Source of the DNA: Cryomorpha ignava
Lineage (GTDB): Bacteria > Bacteroidota > Bacteroidia > Flavobacteriales_D > Cryomorphaceae
Direction of reading: 5' to 3'
Length of the DNA stretch: 53,945 bases
Assembly: GCF_010686655.1 (NCBI RefSeq)
Contig: NZ_JAAGVY010000034.1
Span: forward strand, 1-53,945
Shown piece by piece: positions 43,036 to 52,120 of this stretch. The notes under the pieces were generated by a model. It was not told the DNA's origin. It did not search any database and worked only from the letters and a program-made list of their open reading frames with translations. A program made the translations under genes and the position numbers. The number at the start of each line of letters is the position of its first letter. The stretch's first letter is position 1.

Positions 43036-43170
43036 AGCAGTCCCGCACCACCACAGGCGAGACTGCTACGTCGTTGTCTTTTAAAAACTTAGCCTATGAA
43101 AACTAGCGACAACTTATTTTAATTGAGTTCTGAGACAGGTTTTTAGACGCATTTATAAAACCTGTTTTTA
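43036..43170. ncRNA. Structured intergenic locus with two terminator-like stems
   Basis: An 11-bp stem AGCAGTCCCGC/GCGAGACTGCT (43036-43046 with 43057-43067) is preceded by A7, so on the minus strand it is a terminator. GTTGTC (43073-43078) pairs with GACAAC (43108-43113). ACAGGTTTT (43135-43143) pairs with AAAACCTGT (43157-43165) and is followed by TTTTT on the plus strand. The three stems suggest a small RNA, but the strand is undecided and no promoter is evident. Tiny frames exist inside (for example an 8-codon MKTSDNLF). Confidence 0.35.
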
Positions 43171-43406
43171 ACAATATGACGAAGAACTTAGCAGAATAGT
43201 TACAGATGGATAGTTAATACTGATTTTGAAGGCTGGTTATTTTCGGAGGGGTCGTTTGATAGCCCACAGGCTCGCTTCACTGCGCACAGGCTCGCGTCTC
43301 GCGAGGCTGGTTTTATCTGGCGTCCCGCCAGGTTTAAAATGTTCAAGATTCAAATCGAATATTTTTTTTGATAAATTGATGGCTCCGCGATAAATCAAAG
43401 AGAATG

Positions 43407-43427
43407 CCCCGCGATGAATCGACGGGG
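43407..43427. repeat. Diverged single copy of the 38-bp hairpin unit
   Basis: CCCCGCGATGAATCGACGGG (plus one G) is followed by CTACACATTA. It equals the 24117-24343 unit except that both stem sides change together, CCTCG/CGAGG to CCCCG/CGGGG. A broken half copy (CTCCGCGATAAATC) precedes it at about 43384. Confidence 0.7.
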
Positions 43428-43480
43428 CTACACATTACTATATACTCTCTACTCGATACCCAATACTCCAAGCTATCCAT

Positions 43481-43488
43481 TATCTTTG
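43481..43488 (+). promoter_or_regulatory. -7 element TATCTTTG of recR
   Basis: A perfect TAnnTTTG match, with only 4 nt between the box and the ATG at 43493. The mRNA is probably leaderless. Confidence 0.6.
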
Positions 43489-43492
43489 CAAA

Positions 43493-44104
43493 ATGATTCC
43501 ATCAAAGTATATTGAAGCTGCAGTAAATGAAGTGGCATCGCTGCCGGGGGTTGGTCGTAAAACCGCTTTGCGCTATGTGCTTGATTTACTTGGCAGAAGC
43601 GAAGAGGAAGTTGAGCGGTTTACATCTGCCATTACCGAGTTGCGGAAGAATATTAAGCTTTGCAGCCTGTGTTACAATATTTCTGATACCGAAATATGTC
43701 AGATTTGCAGCAATCCCGCACGAGATAAAGCAATACTTTGCGTAGTAGAAGATATTAGAGATGTTATGGCGCTGGAGTCAACCCACCAGTACAAAGGACT
43801 CTATCATGTCTTGGGCGGAAAAATTTCGCCGATGGATGGCATTGGACCTACTGATTTAAATGTTGGCGGATTGATAGATCGTGCAGCTTCCGCTGAAACG
43901 ACAGAAATTATCCTCGCTCTTTCGCCAACCATGGAAGGAGATACAACGGCATATTACTTATACAAGAAATTCGAAAAACGTGCCGATGTTATAATCTCAA
44001 CCCTTTCACGTGGTGTGGCTGTGGGAGATGAGCTTCAATACGCCGACGAAGTTACCCTGGGTCGCTCTATATTACACCGAACACTTTACGATAAATCGTT
44101 GTAA
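43493..44104 (+). CDS. recR: Recombination mediator RecR
   Basis: A 203-residue RecR of family length. The N-terminal helix-hairpin-helix has LPGVGRKTALRYVLDLL, the zinc finger has CSLCYNISDTEICQICSNP, and the Toprim domain has ILCVVEDIRDVMALE and HVLGGKISPMDGIGP. RecR works with RecO (and RecF) to load RecA on gapped DNA. The stop is 3 nt before the following glycosyltransferase, so they may be co-transcribed. Confidence 0.97.
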   Translation: MIPSKYIEAAVNEVASLPGVGRKTALRYVLDLLGRSEEEVERFTSAITELRKNIKLCSLCYNISDTEICQICSNPARDKAILCVVEDIRDVMALESTHQYKGLYHVLGGKISPMDGIGPTDLNVGGLIDRAASAETTEIILALSPTMEGDTTAYYLYKKFEKRADVIISTLSRGVAVGDELQYADEVTLGRSILHRTLYDKSL

Positions 44105-44107
44105 TCA

Positions 44108-46057
44108 ATGACAGATTTGACCGTAGTTATTGTCAACTACAACGTTTCCTATTTTTTAGAGCAGTGCCTGCACAGTGTTTTGCGCGCTTCCGAAAATATG
44201 GATTGTGAAGTCTTTGTGGTCGACAATGATTCTGTGGATGGGTCTGTAGAAATGGTGCGCCAAAAATTCCCATGGGTAAAGCTTATTGCCAATAAGGAAA
44301 ATCTGGGTTTTAGCAAGGCCAACAACCAGGCGATGAAAATTGCCAGCGGCCGCTATGTCTTACTGCTTAATCCTGATACACTTGTAGAAGAAGATACTTT
44401 CGTGAAATCGGTTGAGTTTATGGACTCTCACCCCGATGCCGGCGGCCTTGGTGTGAAAATGATAGATGGTAAAGGCCGGTTTTTGCCAGAGAGCAAGCGC
44501 GGACTCCCCACTCCTGCCGTGGCTTTTTACAAAATATTCGGGCTCTCTGCCTTATTTCCAAAGTCAAAAGTATTTGGACAGTACCATCTTGGCTATTTAG
44601 ACAAGGATGAAATTCACGAAATTCCTATTCTCTCTGGCGCTTTTATTCTAATGCGCAAGGAAACGCTCGATAAAGTAGGCTTACTCGACGAAGCCTTTTT
44701 TATGTACGGTGAAGATATTGACCTTTCATATCGCATCGTTCTTGGTGGCTACAAAAACTATTATTTTCCAGACACGCGCATTATCCATTACAAAGGCGAA
44801 AGCACCAAAAAGAGCAGCGTTAACTACGTATTCGTATTTTATAGGGCGATGTTGATTTTTGCCAACAAGCATTTTTCAGCGAGGCTGGCAAAAACGTATT
44901 CGTTCTTGATCAATATGGCCATCTATCTGCGGGCGTCAATTGCTATTGCAAGCAGGTTTGTTAAAAAAGCAGTTGTACCGGTTTTAGATGCAATCATGAT
45001 TTTTGCAACTTTGCTTTACAGCAAAAGTATTTATCAAAATTACAGCCATATAGAGTACCATCCGCAAATGATATATTATGGATTTGCAGCGTATACCTTT
45101 GTTTGGATGGGAAGCGTATTTTTAAACGGAGGCTACGACAAACCGGTAAACCTTTTGCGTATTCTTCGAGGGGTACTAATAGGTACAATCGTAATATTGG
45201 CTTCCTACGCCCTTTTGCCCGAAAATTTGCGCTTTTCTCGTGCCTTGATTTTACTAGGAACAGTAAGTACGGCTTTGGTTTATATTTTATTCAGAGCAAT
45301 GCTGCATTTCTTGCGGTTTGATAATTATAGATTGGGACGCCCAATGCAGCAGCGTGTGGGTATTGTGGCAAATACTGCAGAATTTACACGAATCCGTAAT
45401 TTGCTCGAAGAAGCCGGAAATCCGATCAAATCTATTTTTCAAATATCGCCGCAAGAGCCTTCGGAAGGAAATGCGTCGCAGGCCGATAGGTTGCAAGAAG
45501 TAACTGAAGTTTATAAACTCGATACCGTCATTTTTAGTGGCGAAGACGTACCTTCTCACCGCATCATTAGCTTGATGGCATCTGTAGAACGCAAGAAAAT
45601 GGATTTTAAAATTGCTCCGCCCGAAAGCCTTTATATTATAGGTAGCAACTCTATTGAAAAGGGTGGCGATCTGTTTATAATGGACATTGACGCAGTGAGC
45701 AAACCAAAGAATAAACGTAAAAAGCGTCTGCTCGACTTTTTGCTTTCGTTCGTTTTGTTAATTGGGTTACCTGTGCTGATTTGGGGCGTAAAAAATAAAC
45801 TGGGTTTTTTAACCAACATCTTTTCGGTACTGTTTGGGCAAAAATCGTGGGTAGGATATTCGGTTGCACAAAGTACTGACCTTCAACTCCCCAATTTAAA
45901 AAAAGGTGTTCTTGGCCCATTAGACCGTTTAAAGAGAATTAAAGCCCCCGACGAAACTGCCAAAAAGCTCAATGCAGTGTATGCACGTGAATACAGCACT
46001 CGAAATGATCTGTCTATTATTACAGCCGGATTCAGAAATTTGGGTAGGAAGGAATAG
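44108..46057 (+). CDS. GT2 glycosyltransferase fused to a sugar-transferase-like membrane region
   Basis: This 649-residue protein has several parts. Residues 1-270 form a GT2 domain like rhamnosyltransferases (TVVIVNYNVSYFLEQCL, VFVVDNDSVDGS, LLNPDTLVEED, GAFILMRKETLDKVGLLDEAFFMYGEDIDLSYR). Residues about 285-420 form four or five transmembrane helices. Residues about 420-535 are a Rossmann-like segment (RVGIVANTAEFTRIRNLLEEAG). The C-terminus (RKKRLLDFLLSFVLLIGLPVLIW, then YAREYSTRNDLSIITAGFRNL) resembles the ends of polyprenyl-phosphate sugar transferases, but the catalytic middle is missing. Likely involved in cell-surface glycan synthesis. Confidence 0.8.
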   Translation: MTDLTVVIVNYNVSYFLEQCLHSVLRASENMDCEVFVVDNDSVDGSVEMVRQKFPWVKLIANKENLGFSKANNQAMKIASGRYVLLLNPDTLVEEDTFVKSVEFMDSHPDAGGLGVKMIDGKGRFLPESKRGLPTPAVAFYKIFGLSALFPKSKVFGQYHLGYLDKDEIHEIPILSGAFILMRKETLDKVGLLDEAFFMYGEDIDLSYRIVLGGYKNYYFPDTRIIHYKGESTKKSSVNYVFVFYRAMLIFANKHFSARLAKTYSFLINMAIYLRASIAIASRFVKKAVVPVLDAIMIFATLLYSKSIYQNYSHIEYHPQMIYYGFAAYTFVWMGSVFLNGGYDKPVNLLRILRGVLIGTIVILASYALLPENLRFSRALILLGTVSTALVYILFRAMLHFLRFDNYRLGRPMQQRVGIVANTAEFTRIRNLLEEAGNPIKSIFQISPQEPSEGNASQADRLQEVTEVYKLDTVIFSGEDVPSHRIISLMASVERKKMDFKIAPPESLYIIGSNSIEKGGDLFIMDIDAVSKPKNKRKKRLLDFLLSFVLLIGLPVLIWGVKNKLGFLTNIFSVLFGQKSWVGYSVAQSTDLQLPNLKKGVLGPLDRLKRIKAPDETAKKLNAVYAREYSTRNDLSIITAGFRNLGRKE

Positions 46058-46096
46058 ATAGCACCACAGTTTGATTGTCAATCAGGATAATTCAAC

Positions 46097-46104
46097 TAAT
46101 TTTG
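46097..46104 (+). promoter_or_regulatory. -7 element TAATTTTG of the E2 gene
   Basis: A perfect TAnnTTTG match 25 nt before ATG 46130, showing that the E2 gene has its own promoter. Confidence 0.55.
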
Positions 46105-46129
46105 CAGTGCCAATAAAGAAAAAGAAACT

Positions 46130-47500
46130 ATGCCAGATGTTGAAATTCTGCTGCCCAAAATGGGCGAGAGTGTTGCCGAAGCAACGATTGTTAGTTGGAT
46201 TAAAAACGAAGGAGATTCTGTAGAAGCCGACGAACCGATTATTGAAATCGCAACAGATAAAGTTGATAGTGAAGTACCATCGCCAGAAGATGGAATATTG
46301 GTAAAGCGCCTTTGCGAAGAAGGTGACGTAGTAGAAGTAGGTCAGCCAATAGCAATTATAAGAATAGGTGGCGAGAGCTCTGCACCTGCTGCACCATCTT
46401 CGGCGGAAGCCAAACCCAAACCTGCCGAAACGGCTACTGCGCAAAGCAATGGTGCCGAAAGAGTAAGTGAGCCCGTAATGAGCGGAAGCAGCGAACCTGT
46501 TTCAAAATCGGGTCCTTCGGGAAGATTTTACTCGCCGTTGGTACGTAATATTGCCAAAAAAGAAGGAATCGCCATGAATGAACTCGAGCAAATAGATGGC
46601 TCGGGAACAGATGGTAGAGTGACCAAGAAAGACATTTTAAGTTATATTCCAAATAGAAGTACCGGCGCTACTGCTGATACAGAGCGAAAAGCTGCTCCAC
46701 AGGAGAAATCAGACCAAGCGGCCAAATCGAATACCCCCGCCCCTGCCTCACAAAAGCAGGCGTCAAAAGGCCCAATGGTTATTGCAGGTCCCGATGACGA
46801 GATCATGGAAATGGATAGGATGCGCAAGCTGATCTCTGAGCACATGGTGATGAGCAAGCACACTTCACCACACGTAACCTCTTACGTAGAAGTAGATATG
46901 ACTAATATCGTGACGTGGAGAAACAAATGGAAAAATAAATTTGAACAGCGCGAAGGTGAGAAACTAACTTTTACGCCGATTTTTATCGAGGCCATTGTAA
47001 AGGCTATCAAAGACATGCCGATGGTGAATATTTCTACTGATGGCACAAATATTATTAAGCGAAAGCACATTAATATCGGTATGGCTGCAGCTTTGCCAAG
47101 TGGTAACCTGATAGTTCCCGTTATTCACGATGCAGATCAGCTAAACCTGGTTGGTCTCGCTAAAAAAGTAAACGACCTGGCAAATCGTGCACGCGAAAAC
47201 AAACTTAAACCGGAAGATATTCAGGGTGGTACTTACACCATGACGAATGTGGGAACATTTGGAAATGTGATGGGTACGCCTATAATCAATCAACCACAAG
47301 CTGCAATTATGGCTGTAGGTGCTATTCGCAAAAAGCCGGCTGTAATTGAAACTCCACAAGGTGATTTTATTGGTATCAGACAGATGATGTTTTTGTCTCA
47401 CGCATACGATCACCGCATTATTGACGGGGCTCTTGGTGGAACTTTTGTACGAAAGGTTGCCGACTATCTGGAGAATTTTGACGTAAACAGGGAAATTTGA
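46130..47500 (+). CDS. 2-oxo acid dehydrogenase E2 (dihydrolipoamide acyltransferase)
   Basis: A 456-residue E2. The N-terminal lipoyl domain has the modified lysine in EIATDKVDSEVPSPEDG (about residue 44). An Ala/Pro-rich linker follows, then the E1/E3-binding domain (FYSPLVRNIAKKEGIAMNELEQIDGSGTDGRVTKKDIL), another linker, and the catalytic domain ending in AYDHRIIDGALGGTFVRKV with the active-site His and Asp. The sequence type favours the branched-chain complex over pyruvate dehydrogenase, but E1 and E3 are not in the window, so the substrate is an inference. Confidence 0.93.
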   Translation: MPDVEILLPKMGESVAEATIVSWIKNEGDSVEADEPIIEIATDKVDSEVPSPEDGILVKRLCEEGDVVEVGQPIAIIRIGGESSAPAAPSSAEAKPKPAETATAQSNGAERVSEPVMSGSSEPVSKSGPSGRFYSPLVRNIAKKEGIAMNELEQIDGSGTDGRVTKKDILSYIPNRSTGATADTERKAAPQEKSDQAAKSNTPAPASQKQASKGPMVIAGPDDEIMEMDRMRKLISEHMVMSKHTSPHVTSYVEVDMTNIVTWRNKWKNKFEQREGEKLTFTPIFIEAIVKAIKDMPMVNISTDGTNIIKRKHINIGMAAALPSGNLIVPVIHDADQLNLVGLAKKVNDLANRARENKLKPEDIQGGTYTMTNVGTFGNVMGTPIINQPQAAIMAVGAIRKKPAVIETPQGDFIGIRQMMFLSHAYDHRIIDGALGGTFVRKVADYLENFDVNREI

Positions 47501-47533
47501 CGCTGATTATTTAAGAAACATCTAGGTTTATAT

Positions 47534-47541
47534 TAGCTTTG
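47534..47541 (+). promoter_or_regulatory. -7 element TAGCTTTG of the first PorE-like gene
   Basis: A perfect TAnnTTTG match 22 nt before ATG 47564. Confidence 0.5.
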
Positions 47542-47563
47542 GAATTCTTAACGATCGCCTTAA

Positions 47564-49606
47564 ATGAATTTCAATAAAATACTACGTCCGTTTTTACCGG
47601 TCGCGTTGCTAATTTTTATTAGCTCGAGCCTTGAAGCCCAGCAGTCAGGTTTTTTAAGCAAATTTCAGGAAGCTGTAAGGCTGGATGAAGAAAATGAACT
47701 AAATCAAAGTTTCATTATCTGGACACAGCTGGCCACTGATTATTCCGACAATGCAAATATAAATTACAAGGCAGGTCGTGCTTACTTGCAATCATTTAAC
47801 CGCAAAAGTGCCGCTCTCCCTTTTTTGCAGAAGGCAGCCACAAGTGAAGTTGACAAGAATTACGACCCTATAAGTCCATATGAGAAAAAAGTGCCTGTAG
47901 AGGTTTATTTCTACTATGCCAAGGCACTTCACCTGAACTACAAACTCGAAAAAGCAGAAGAATATTACGAGCTCTTTATCAGAAATGCACCCATAAAACA
48001 TTTTCTATACCCGGAGGCCGAGCTGGGCATGCAACAAATAAATAACGCCCAGGTTTTGATGAAAATTCCGGTTGAGTTTGAAATTAAGAACCTTGGATCG
48101 GTAGTAAATTCAGAATATCCCGATTTTTCGCCGGTTATATCGGTAGATGAGAATGCTTTGTTTTTTACATCTGCACGTCTTCGTCCCGATAGTTCGAATT
48201 TTAGAGCAAAAGACAGATTGACCGGCCTTTATTTCGAAGACATTTATGCTTCATACAAAGACCGTGATGGAAATTGGCAAGAGCCTGAATTGCTTAGTAT
48301 CAATACAACGGCGCATACCGCCACGATGAACGTTTCTGTAGATGGGCAAACCTTATATCTTTACAAAGATGTGAATGGAGGGGACATTTATCAGAGTACG
48401 CTTGTAGGTGAGATATGGAGTGAGCCAGCTCCAATGCCTGATGGTATAAATTCATCTGCCTGGGAAACGCATCTTGCCATTACGCCCGACGAACAAACTA
48501 TTTATTTCGTAAGCAACAGAAGCGGTGGAATGGGTGGCCGTGATATTTACAAAGCAAATAAGCTGCCTGATGGCAAATGGAGCAAACCTTCTAATCTGGG
48601 GCCGAAAATCAATACCCAATTTGATGAAGATGCCGTTTTTATTTCGCCTGATAGTCGAATTTTGTATTTCAGCTCTAAAGGACATAGTAGCATTGGTGGT
48701 TTTGACATTATGTACAGCAAGATTGGCGATGATGGGGAATGGTCAGCTCCCACAAATATTGGATACCCCATAAATACTACCGATGACGATGTATTTTTTG
48801 TAACATCGGCCGACGGCCAGAGGGCGTATTATTCATCTGTTCGCGATTCAGGATTTGGCGAAAAAGATATCTATATGATAAACCTGCCCGATCCGCAGGC
48901 TGTGAATCTTGCCGTGCTTAAAGGAACAATCATTCCTGCCGATGGTGATAAACTCCCTGATGATATTGTGATTTATGTAACCAATCGTAAAACCGGAAAT
49001 TCGCAAACGTACACTCCACGTGCCCGCGACGGAGTTTTTATAGCCATTTTGCCTCCCTGTAATCAATATGATGTTGATTATCAAATTAATGGAAAGATCG
49101 CTGCACGAGATACGTTCTCTATTGGCTGCGATCTCGACTATCAGGAAATCATAAAAGAACTCTTGCTTAGCCCTTTGATCGTAAGTACAGATGGAACAGC
49201 CGTAATAATGTCGTCTACATCTGGCGATGCAATACCGGCAACTTTTATGAAATTCTTTGGTTATAATCAGGAAACGATTGGTAAGGAAGAAGTAATGTAC
49301 GCTAACTTTATGAAGGGACTTAACAAGTTAGTTACAGCCAAGGGAAAAGCGGAGATTACGATTGTTGGAAGCGCTTCTAAAGTACCTACGAGCAGTTTTG
49401 AAAGCAATCAGGTACTTGCAGATGATAGAGCGAAAGCCGGTAAGCAGAAAATTCTCGACAATGCAGAGAGTTATGGAATAGACCCGGCAAAGCTTTCATT
49501 TAAATCTGTAAAAGGGTTAGTGCAGGGGCCAGAGTATCAAGGCGACTATAAAACCGGGAAGGATACATATGAAAAGTATCAGTACATCGATGTAAAAGCC
49601 GAATAA
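47564..49606 (+). CDS. PorE-like protein: TPR, PD40 propeller, CRD, OmpA-like end
   Basis: A 680-residue exported protein with a signal peptide (LLIFISSSLEAQQ). TPR-like helices occupy about 25-165. PD40/TolB beta-propeller repeats follow (EYPDFSPVISVDENALFFTSAR, THLAITPDEQTIYFVSNRSGGMGGRDIYKA, EDAVFISPDSRILYFSSKG). A small regulatory-like beta domain lies near 460-535 and an OmpA-like end near 545-680 (ITIVGSASKVP, then LADDRAKAGKQKIL). This order matches PorE of the type IX secretion system, which anchors the machine to peptidoglycan. It may be a paralogue; no por or gld gene is adjacent. A second related gene follows. Confidence 0.8.
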   Translation: MNFNKILRPFLPVALLIFISSSLEAQQSGFLSKFQEAVRLDEENELNQSFIIWTQLATDYSDNANINYKAGRAYLQSFNRKSAALPFLQKAATSEVDKNYDPISPYEKKVPVEVYFYYAKALHLNYKLEKAEEYYELFIRNAPIKHFLYPEAELGMQQINNAQVLMKIPVEFEIKNLGSVVNSEYPDFSPVISVDENALFFTSARLRPDSSNFRAKDRLTGLYFEDIYASYKDRDGNWQEPELLSINTTAHTATMNVSVDGQTLYLYKDVNGGDIYQSTLVGEIWSEPAPMPDGINSSAWETHLAITPDEQTIYFVSNRSGGMGGRDIYKANKLPDGKWSKPSNLGPKINTQFDEDAVFISPDSRILYFSSKGHSSIGGFDIMYSKIGDDGEWSAPTNIGYPINTTDDDVFFVTSADGQRAYYSSVRDSGFGEKDIYMINLPDPQAVNLAVLKGTIIPADGDKLPDDIVIYVTNRKTGNSQTYTPRARDGVFIAILPPCNQYDVDYQINGKIAARDTFSIGCDLDYQEIIKELLLSPLIVSTDGTAVIMSSTSGDAIPATFMKFFGYNQETIGKEEVMYANFMKGLNKLVTAKGKAEITIVGSASKVPTSSFESNQVLADDRAKAGKQKILDNAESYGIDPAKLSFKSVKGLVQGPEYQGDYKTGKDTYEKYQYIDVKAE

Positions 49607-49674
49607 GCCTAATATTACGCGATAGAATACTGTTTTTTATAAGGAAGAAGTTACATTCGCATAAAACAAGAGAA

Positions 49675-51231
49675 TTGTTTAAGAAAGCCCCACATACTCT
49701 TATCATTGTCAGTGTACTTTTATGCTGTCTTGTCAATTCTGCGAAAGGTCAAAATCCGAAAGAAGCCCATTCACTATTTTTAGATGGCAATTATTTCAAA
49801 GCCATTGACTTGTATTCATCGCTATTGGAAAAAGAGCCAAATAATCCGGAGTATAATCTTAATATAGGATTGAGTTATTTGCGCACCAATATAGACCCCA
49901 AGCTGGCGCTGGATTATTTGTTGAAATCAGAAGCTGAAGGAAAATTTGACAATAGTCTCCTCTTGCAGATTGCGCGGGCTCATACGCATCATTTAGATTA
50001 TGAATCTGCTCTTCATTATCTGCATAAATACAGATTGGTTGCGGGCAAAAAGGATAAAAACAAGGCGGAATACGAAAAGATAAAAGCCGACTGCAATACG
50101 GCGCAGGACTTATTGAAATACCCTGTAAATGTGAATTTTACCAATCTCGGCGAAAACATTAATAGTACTTATCCCGATTACAATCCCTTTGTAACCAGCG
50201 ATGGATCGCGCATGGTTTTCACTACCCGACGCAAGGTTCGTCCGGGTTCGCATCCCGAGTTTGACGGGTACTATCCGTCTGATATTATGATGTCGTTTCG
50301 CAAGGATGGTAAATGGTTTTTTGCCGATAGGCTAAGCGATAAAATCAATACCATTTATGATGAGCAAACAGTGGGATTGACAAGCACAGGCGACACCCTG
50401 TTTTTTTATATTGACCATGTAAGCGATGTGGGCGATATTTTTACAAGCATTTACAAAAACAAGACATACTCTGATCCAAAACGTCTCGGCGATGGAATTA
50501 ATGGTGTGGGAATTGAATCATCTTGTTCGCTTTCGCAGGATGGACAAACGATGCTTTTCAGTTCTAATCGACCTGGCGGAACAGGTGATTTTGATCTCTA
50601 TATGATAAAACGTGATGGAATAAATGAGTGGGAAGAACCGATTAACCTTGGGCAAGAAATTAATACCGAGCTGAGCGAAGATTACCCTACCCTCTCGCCC
50701 GATGGGAATACACTTTACTTTTGCTCAAACGGGCATCCGGGAATGGGCGGTTACGACCTCTATTTTTCTACCTGGGATGAACAGAGCCAGCAGTGGACAA
50801 AGCCTCAAAATATGGGCTATCCCATCAACAGTCCAAACGACGAAAAGAATATTTCGTTTATGAAAAGTGGAAAAACGGCTGTAATGGCCGCCTTGCGCAC
50901 GGATACATATGGCGATTTGGACATTTATCAGGTTGATTACGAGAAAACCGAAAGTGACAGTCCAGCCCTTTTTGTGCTAAATGTATCCCTGCCACAAGGA
51001 GAAGCGATGCCTGAACTCCAGATAAGAGATGCCTTTGATGAGCCTGTGGGAAGTTATTATCCAAACCGCATTACCGGAAGATATGTGTTGGCACTTCACC
51101 CCGGAAAATACTTCATTTACATCGATGCACCAGGTTACAATCCTTATACAGAAGTGCTGGTAGTCAACAAGTTTCACACTCGGCAAGACAATAATGTCAG
51201 ATTTATAAAACTACAGTCCAATAGGCAGTGA
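49675..51231 (+). CDS. TPR and PD40 propeller protein, PorE-related, without OmpA domain
   Basis: A 518-residue exported protein with a signal peptide at the very start (TLIIVSVLLCCLVNSAKGQ). TPR motifs span about 30-145, a PD40 propeller spans about 155-425 (YPDYNPFVTSDGSRMVFTTRRK, LSQDGQTMLFSSNRPGGTGDFDLYMIKR, YPTLSPDGNTLYFCSNG), and a carboxypeptidase-regulatory-like domain ends the protein (LALHPGKYFIYIDAPGYNPY). It lacks the OmpA-like domain of the upstream protein. The only plausible start is TTG 49675, because no ATG lies in frame before the signal peptide. It is 68 nt downstream of its paralogue. Confidence 0.8.
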   Translation: MFKKAPHTLIIVSVLLCCLVNSAKGQNPKEAHSLFLDGNYFKAIDLYSSLLEKEPNNPEYNLNIGLSYLRTNIDPKLALDYLLKSEAEGKFDNSLLLQIARAHTHHLDYESALHYLHKYRLVAGKKDKNKAEYEKIKADCNTAQDLLKYPVNVNFTNLGENINSTYPDYNPFVTSDGSRMVFTTRRKVRPGSHPEFDGYYPSDIMMSFRKDGKWFFADRLSDKINTIYDEQTVGLTSTGDTLFFYIDHVSDVGDIFTSIYKNKTYSDPKRLGDGINGVGIESSCSLSQDGQTMLFSSNRPGGTGDFDLYMIKRDGINEWEEPINLGQEINTELSEDYPTLSPDGNTLYFCSNGHPGMGGYDLYFSTWDEQSQQWTKPQNMGYPINSPNDEKNISFMKSGKTAVMAALRTDTYGDLDIYQVDYEKTESDSPALFVLNVSLPQGEAMPELQIRDAFDEPVGSYYPNRITGRYVLALHPGKYFIYIDAPGYNPYTEVLVVNKFHTRQDNNVRFIKLQSNRQ

Positions 51232-51286
51232 GAAACACTGCATTTCATAAAAACACAACCGGACTAAAAAACAAAAACCTCTAGCA

Positions 51287-52120
51287 ATGCAATTGAACCT
51301 AAAAAAACCTTTGGCCTTTTTTGATTTGGAAACCACCGGAGTAAATGTAGCTTCAGACCGAATAGTAGAAATAGCCATATTGAAAGTTTTTCCTGACGGT
51401 CATATCGAAAAACGCCCAGATCCAGCGTTGGGCAAAGCACGTTTGTTGATCAATCCCGGTATTCCTATTCCCGCTGAAACCTCTGCAATACATGGGATAT
51501 TCGATGAAGATGTAAAAGATGCTCCCACTTTTGAAGAGCTATCGGGCAAGCTTTTTAAGTTCTTATTTGATTGCGATTTAGCAGGTTTTAATTCCAATAA
51601 ATTTGACGTGCCGATTCTCGCAGAAGAGTTTTTACGCTGCGGAATTGACTTTAGCGTAGAAGGCCGAAACTTGATAGATGTACAAAACATTTTTCACCTT
51701 ATGGAGCAGCGTACACTCAAGGCCGGATACAAGTTTTACTGCAAAAAGGATATGGAAAATGCCCACGAAGCTATGGCCGATGTGGAAGCCACCCACGACG
51801 TTTTTATGGCACAGCTTGAGAAATATGCCGACACCGAAATAGAAGATCGCGATGGGAATATGATAAAACCTGTGGCAAACGATATGCAGCATTTGCACTT
51901 TACATCGCAGCGCCACCGCAATGTAGATATGCTGGGAAGGATAATCTACAACGACAAGGACGAAGAGATTTTTAATTTCGGAAAGCACAAAGGAAAAACG
52001 GTAAAGGAAGTTTTGAAGACAGAGCCGGGATATTACGGCTGGATGCTAAATGGCGATTTTCCGCTTTATACCAAAAAAGTATTGAAAGATATTAAAGAGC
52101 GATTGAGTTACGAGCAATGA
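51287..52120 (+). CDS. DEDDh 3'-5' exonuclease (DnaQ-like)
   Basis: A 277-residue protein. The exonuclease domain (1-190) has the three motifs: FFDLETTGVN (Exo I), GFNSNKFDVPILAEE (Exo II) and HEAMADVEATHDVF (Exo III with the DEDDh His). It resembles the epsilon proofreading subunit of DNA polymerase III, but carries a C-terminal segment with FNFGKHKGKTVKEVLKTEPGYYGWML that is typical of Bacteroidota stand-alone members. It overlaps the next gene by 4 nt (ATGA). Confidence 0.92.
   Translation: MQLNLKKPLAFFDLETTGVNVASDRIVEIAILKVFPDGHIEKRPDPALGKARLLINPGIPIPAETSAIHGIFDEDVKDAPTFEELSGKLFKFLFDCDLAGFNSNKFDVPILAEEFLRCGIDFSVEGRNLIDVQNIFHLMEQRTLKAGYKFYCKKDMENAHEAMADVEATHDVFMAQLEKYADTEIEDRDGNMIKPVANDMQHLHFTSQRHRNVDMLGRIIYNDKDEEIFNFGKHKGKTVKEVLKTEPGYYGWMLNGDFPLYTKKVLKDIKERLSYEQ

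Larger units (their letters stand above)
42437..43492. other. Gene-free kilobase
   Basis: No ORF with coding character. In order it contains a terminator (42469-42496), the second MITE copy (42560-42735), the structured locus 43036-43170, GC-rich low-complexity sequence (about 43250-43335), and a diverged copy of the tandem hairpin unit (43407-43427), ending at the recR promoter. Confidence 0.6.

Noticed and set aside
43250-43335. GC-rich stretch as a possible gene fragment
   Set aside because: It consists of short direct repeats such as CACAGGCTCGC and a small CTGGCG/CGCCAG hairpin, without an open frame of note.
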